From Chrysomallon squamiferum (lineage: Eukaryota > Mollusca > Gastropoda > Neomphalida > Peltospiridae): a DNA stretch of 64,000 bases. The notes under the pieces are model-generated. The model was not told the DNA's origin and searched no databases. It was given only the letters and a program-made list of their open reading frames with translations. The DNA lies in the NCBI GenBank assembly GCA_012295275.1, contig CM022670.1:10975583-11039582 (forward strand), in the 5' to 3' direction. The position numbers and the translations under genes were made by a program. Below are positions 60,905-64,000 of this stretch, piece after piece (the stretch's first letter is position 1; every line of letters begins with the position of its first letter).

Positions 60905-60935
<31 letters not shown>

Positions 60936-61120
60936 ATTATTTGTTGTTGATTTTATTTGTAGTTTTGCTGTTACTGTTACGGTTTTTTACTATTTTTGTT
61001 GTTATTATTACAGGTGTGTGTGATTTATCTTTTATTTTTGTTATTATTGTTGTTAGTTTTTTTTGTAATTGTTTTTGTTGTTGTCGTTGTTATTGTTGTT
61101 GTTGTTGTTGTTGTTGTTCC
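60806..61120. repeat. T-rich, (TAA/TTA)n and (GTT)n simple sequence
   Basis: A T run with interruptions, (ATA)n and (TTA)n units (60880-60935) and (GTT)n (61075-61118) form a continuous low-complexity block. Confidence 0.9.
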
Positions 61121-61749
61121 TAACATTAGATCAATTTGCAAAAGCCGCATCTCTATCATATTCGAATATGTTAACGATTATTTTAACATTTGTATCTGGA
61201 ATATCATTCAGCCAGGATTTTAAAATGTCATTTAAACTGATAAATGAAATTTCTTCAGATCTGGTTTTCATTGCATTTTTTTTTTTTTTTTTTTTGATAA
61301 TATATACAAAATTCACTCGCACACAAATTAAAAACACTTTAAAAAAAAAATAAATAAAAATAAATAAATAAATAAAAATAACAAAAATAATAATAAAAAA
61401 CAACAACAAAAAAAAAAAAAAAAGAGACACGGTTGTTACTGTACAAATGAAATGTTATTTATAAAGATACCTGATCTGATTCGCGGTGTATAAAAAGAAC
61501 GAAATCTAGATATCAAAGAAGATGCCGTCTGCTTCTGTACTTCCTGACGTCTCTCTGAGAAACGCGTGCGAAACGCCAGCGTTGGTAAAATGATGAATTG
61601 GTCTGCTGCTCAGGCGTTGCAAACATCTATGTTTCTGCGAAACGAATCTACGTCTGGCACTAATTAACGACATGATTGTTTTTCCAGATTAATCAGAGGT
61701 AGCGTAACATATTAACACAAAGATAATAAGAACTAGCTCCGAGCGGACC

Positions 61750-62391
61750 GTGTCTTTTTTTTTTTTTTTTTTTTTTTTTTTGACACAAGTGTCACATGAC
61801 ATCACGTCATATCCTGATCTACTACGAACAGCACGCATGCTCTGCTTTGAGGTGAATAATTATTTTTTGAAGAAAAAAAAAAAAAAAAAAACGAAAAATA
61901 GAAAATCCCCATTATTCGATTATTAGCATATTAATCATTATGATATTTTAATAAACAGAATGTACTATAATATATTAACATAATCCATTCAGAACTTATT
62001 TCTCAGAATAGTCGGTATAGCTAGCACTACGTATTAAATAAAATTCGAGAAATCTGAATAGAAATTTTCCTGTAATTACACCCATACACAGCTAGCCTAT
62101 GTACACTTTGTGAAATAGTGAAAAAAAAAAAAAGAACGTGCATTAATTATTATCAGTGCGCATTATTTTCATTTCTCATTATTTAAAACAGAGTTAACTG
62201 GCCTCGCATTATCATTATACGTAATAAATTTCACTGTTTTTTTCATAGATTTGTATAATTACTGTGCTTTAGCATTCTGTCCGCATCAGTTTCAAACGAC
62301 GGTTTAAAAGTGCACCTACTGAGGAGAATTTTTCATTTAAAAAAAAAAAACTGTTTTCGCCTGAATATCAAAATAAGGATACGAGAATTTC

Positions 62392-62432
<41 letters not shown>

Positions 62433-62435
62433 TAC
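61750..62435. repeat. Long homopolymer tracts
   Basis: T runs at 61752-61781 and A runs at 61874-61891 and 62397-62429 are the visible features. The intervening DNA is AT-rich and noncoding. Confidence 0.8.
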
Positions 62436-62939
62436 ATGAAGAAAATAAATGTCTAGCAAACATAACATACGTCGTTATCAAAATCACACACATCCAGGCC
62501 CAGTGCAATAAACCTAAATTCTAAAATGAAATAAGCTTGCTTTTTTACATTTTTGACACACAAAAACACACACAACACACAAACACACACACACACACAC
62601 ATACACACAGAGATATAAAACGTAAACACACGTGCTTAGAATATATAATGACGCACTTCTTTGGTTGTTGTTGTAACTACTTTGATATATGTTATTTTAT
62701 TCAGTAAAACACGTAAGATATATATATATAATACACTTTTCCCTCCTCAGGCTGTCTTGTTTAGTAATTGCTGGATTTTCTGTACTTAACAATGGTAAAC
62801 CTTTTTATTATATATAATTCATTCTTACCAAAGTTGCTTTGTAATTAAATCCCTAGAAACCATTGCAAAAACGTTTTTAGTTTGTATCATCATGACCTAT
62901 CTTGGAAGAACTCGGTTTTTTTTCAAAGATTTTTTTCTT

Positions 62940-63110
62940 CTCTATCTCTCTATCTCTCTTTCTCACTATCTCTTTATCTCTATCTGTCTGTCTATCTATC
63001 TGTCTGTCTACCTATCTTTTTGTGTGTGTATCTGTGTGTGTGTGTCTGTCTGTCAAGTTTGTCTGTCTATCTATCTATATTTCTATCTATATAAGTATCT
63101 ATATCTATAA
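62940..63110. repeat. (TCTA)n/(TCTG)n/(TCTC)n degenerate tetranucleotide tract
   Basis: Tetranucleotide units with a GT-rich interruption near 63021-63044 make all three plus-strand frames read Ser/Leu/Tyr strings. I regard none as a gene. Confidence 0.9.
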
Positions 63111-63199
63111 ATGTACGTCTAAATAATATATATTATTCTGTCGTTAAATAATATTTGTCTGAGAATGTATTTGTGTATCAACCTGCACTGGTTAATAAT

Positions 63200-64000
63200 G
63201 CTTTGTCAATAAGGAATCACGATGCCTCCAGTCCATGATCGATTAACGTCAACTGATCTTCTGTAACAACTACAGATACCACGACGTCTGATACGGCAAC
63301 CGAGGGGCACAGGTTGCCTCGGAAATGGGAGCACTGATGATGATTGATCTTTCATCCTCTCGTGCCTCAAGCGAGCGTCTTGATACGCCACCACAGCCAG
63401 CTTCTTAGAGCTTTTCTGTGACGGTTTTTATAGCTTTCCACTTTAGTTCTTGGTTGATACTCGCTTTCCGAGATTTCACTACGTCGGAAAGCAAAAGTAA
63501 AACTGACAAGCAAGATATCATACAAGATAAATCCATTTCCCGATATGTAAACATATTTTTAAAGGTGGGAAAAATGCGATTTCCAAAAAAAAAAAAAAAA
63601 AAGATATCCCTCAAAATGAAACCATTAGGTTTTTTTTTTTTTTTTTTGCAGAAGCGTGGACGAGGCCTACTAGTCATCTTTGTATATTATCAAATTACCC
63701 GCGTGCCTAGTTTTGTCTTTTTTTTTTTTTCCTTCTCTTCGAGTAATCTGCTGGCTTCGTCTTACCGGGGCTTTTCTTACGAAAGGAGAAGGAGAACACG
63801 TGTAGTAATAAGTGAATAATTTACGACGGGCTTCACGCAAAGGCGCTGACTCGTATGTAAAGAAACGACCGCGTGTTTCGTGACAAGAAGCCGTTTTCTT
63901 AACGCCGTCGTAACACTAGACCACGCAACATCTTTCTTCTTTTTTATATATATATACATCGCCGCAGTTTTCGCACGTTGGTTATTTCATCGAACTCATT
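63200..64000. other. Higher-complexity right edge, unassigned
   Basis: The composition becomes more balanced, with many CG sites (63230-63420 and 63820-63990). Short frames on both strands (for example 63206-63394, minus) are non-repetitive but unrecognised. This could be the promoter or first exon of a gene beyond the window. Confidence 0.25.

Overview
This is an AT-rich, intron-rich animal nuclear window with long homopolymers, dinucleotide and trinucleotide microsatellites, minisatellites and decayed DNA transposons. Metazoan gene families, large introns and repeat style fit an invertebrate, probably a lophotrochozoan such as a mollusc. The phylum is inferred, because no marker in the window fixes it. 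I see no bacterial genes, CRISPR array, rRNA or convincing tRNA.

Layout. (1) 1.63-26.7 kb, plus strand: a carbonic anhydrase-related protein of the CA10/CA11 (CARP X/XI) family. I assembled it as ten coding exons whose phases all agree (942 nt, 313 aa). It has a TATA-type promoter and a 13-kb first intron. That intron holds a candidate 27-nt alternative exon, a decayed copy of it, minisatellites and a transposon remnant. Two of the three zinc-ligand positions are still His and the third is Arg. (2) 28.5-35 kb: a noncoding interval with a 1.7-kb TG-rich tandem array, a compact inverted-repeat element and two possible plus-strand terminal exons. (3) 35.56-42.24 kb, minus strand: TRAPPC12, eleven coding exons (829 aa) with a 444-residue disordered first exon, a C-terminal TPR region and a separate 5' UTR exon. 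(4) 43.4-44.35 kb, plus strand: an unrecognised, lysine-rich gene lying head-to-head with TRAPPC12, with a frame discontinuity in its main exon. (5) 44.64-45.39 kb, minus strand: a frameshifted PIF/Harbinger transposase. (6) 46.56-47.31 kb, minus strand: an intronless 249-aa single-pass membrane protein whose membrane segment resembles KCNE (MinK) subunits. (7) 47.3-64 kb: mostly noncoding, with a duplicated 95-bp splice-donor segment, a weak receptor-like ORF, one possible exon and many microsatellites.

The genes look functionally independent: a secreted neuronal CARP, a vesicle-tethering subunit and a putative membrane accessory protein. The items most worth pursuing are the alternative/decayed microexons of the CARP gene, its intermediate zinc-site chemistry, the KCNE-like gene and the inverted-repeat element near 33.1 kb. 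All exon coordinates come from reading splice signals and reading frames by eye, helped by remembered family sequences. No alignment or transcript data were available.
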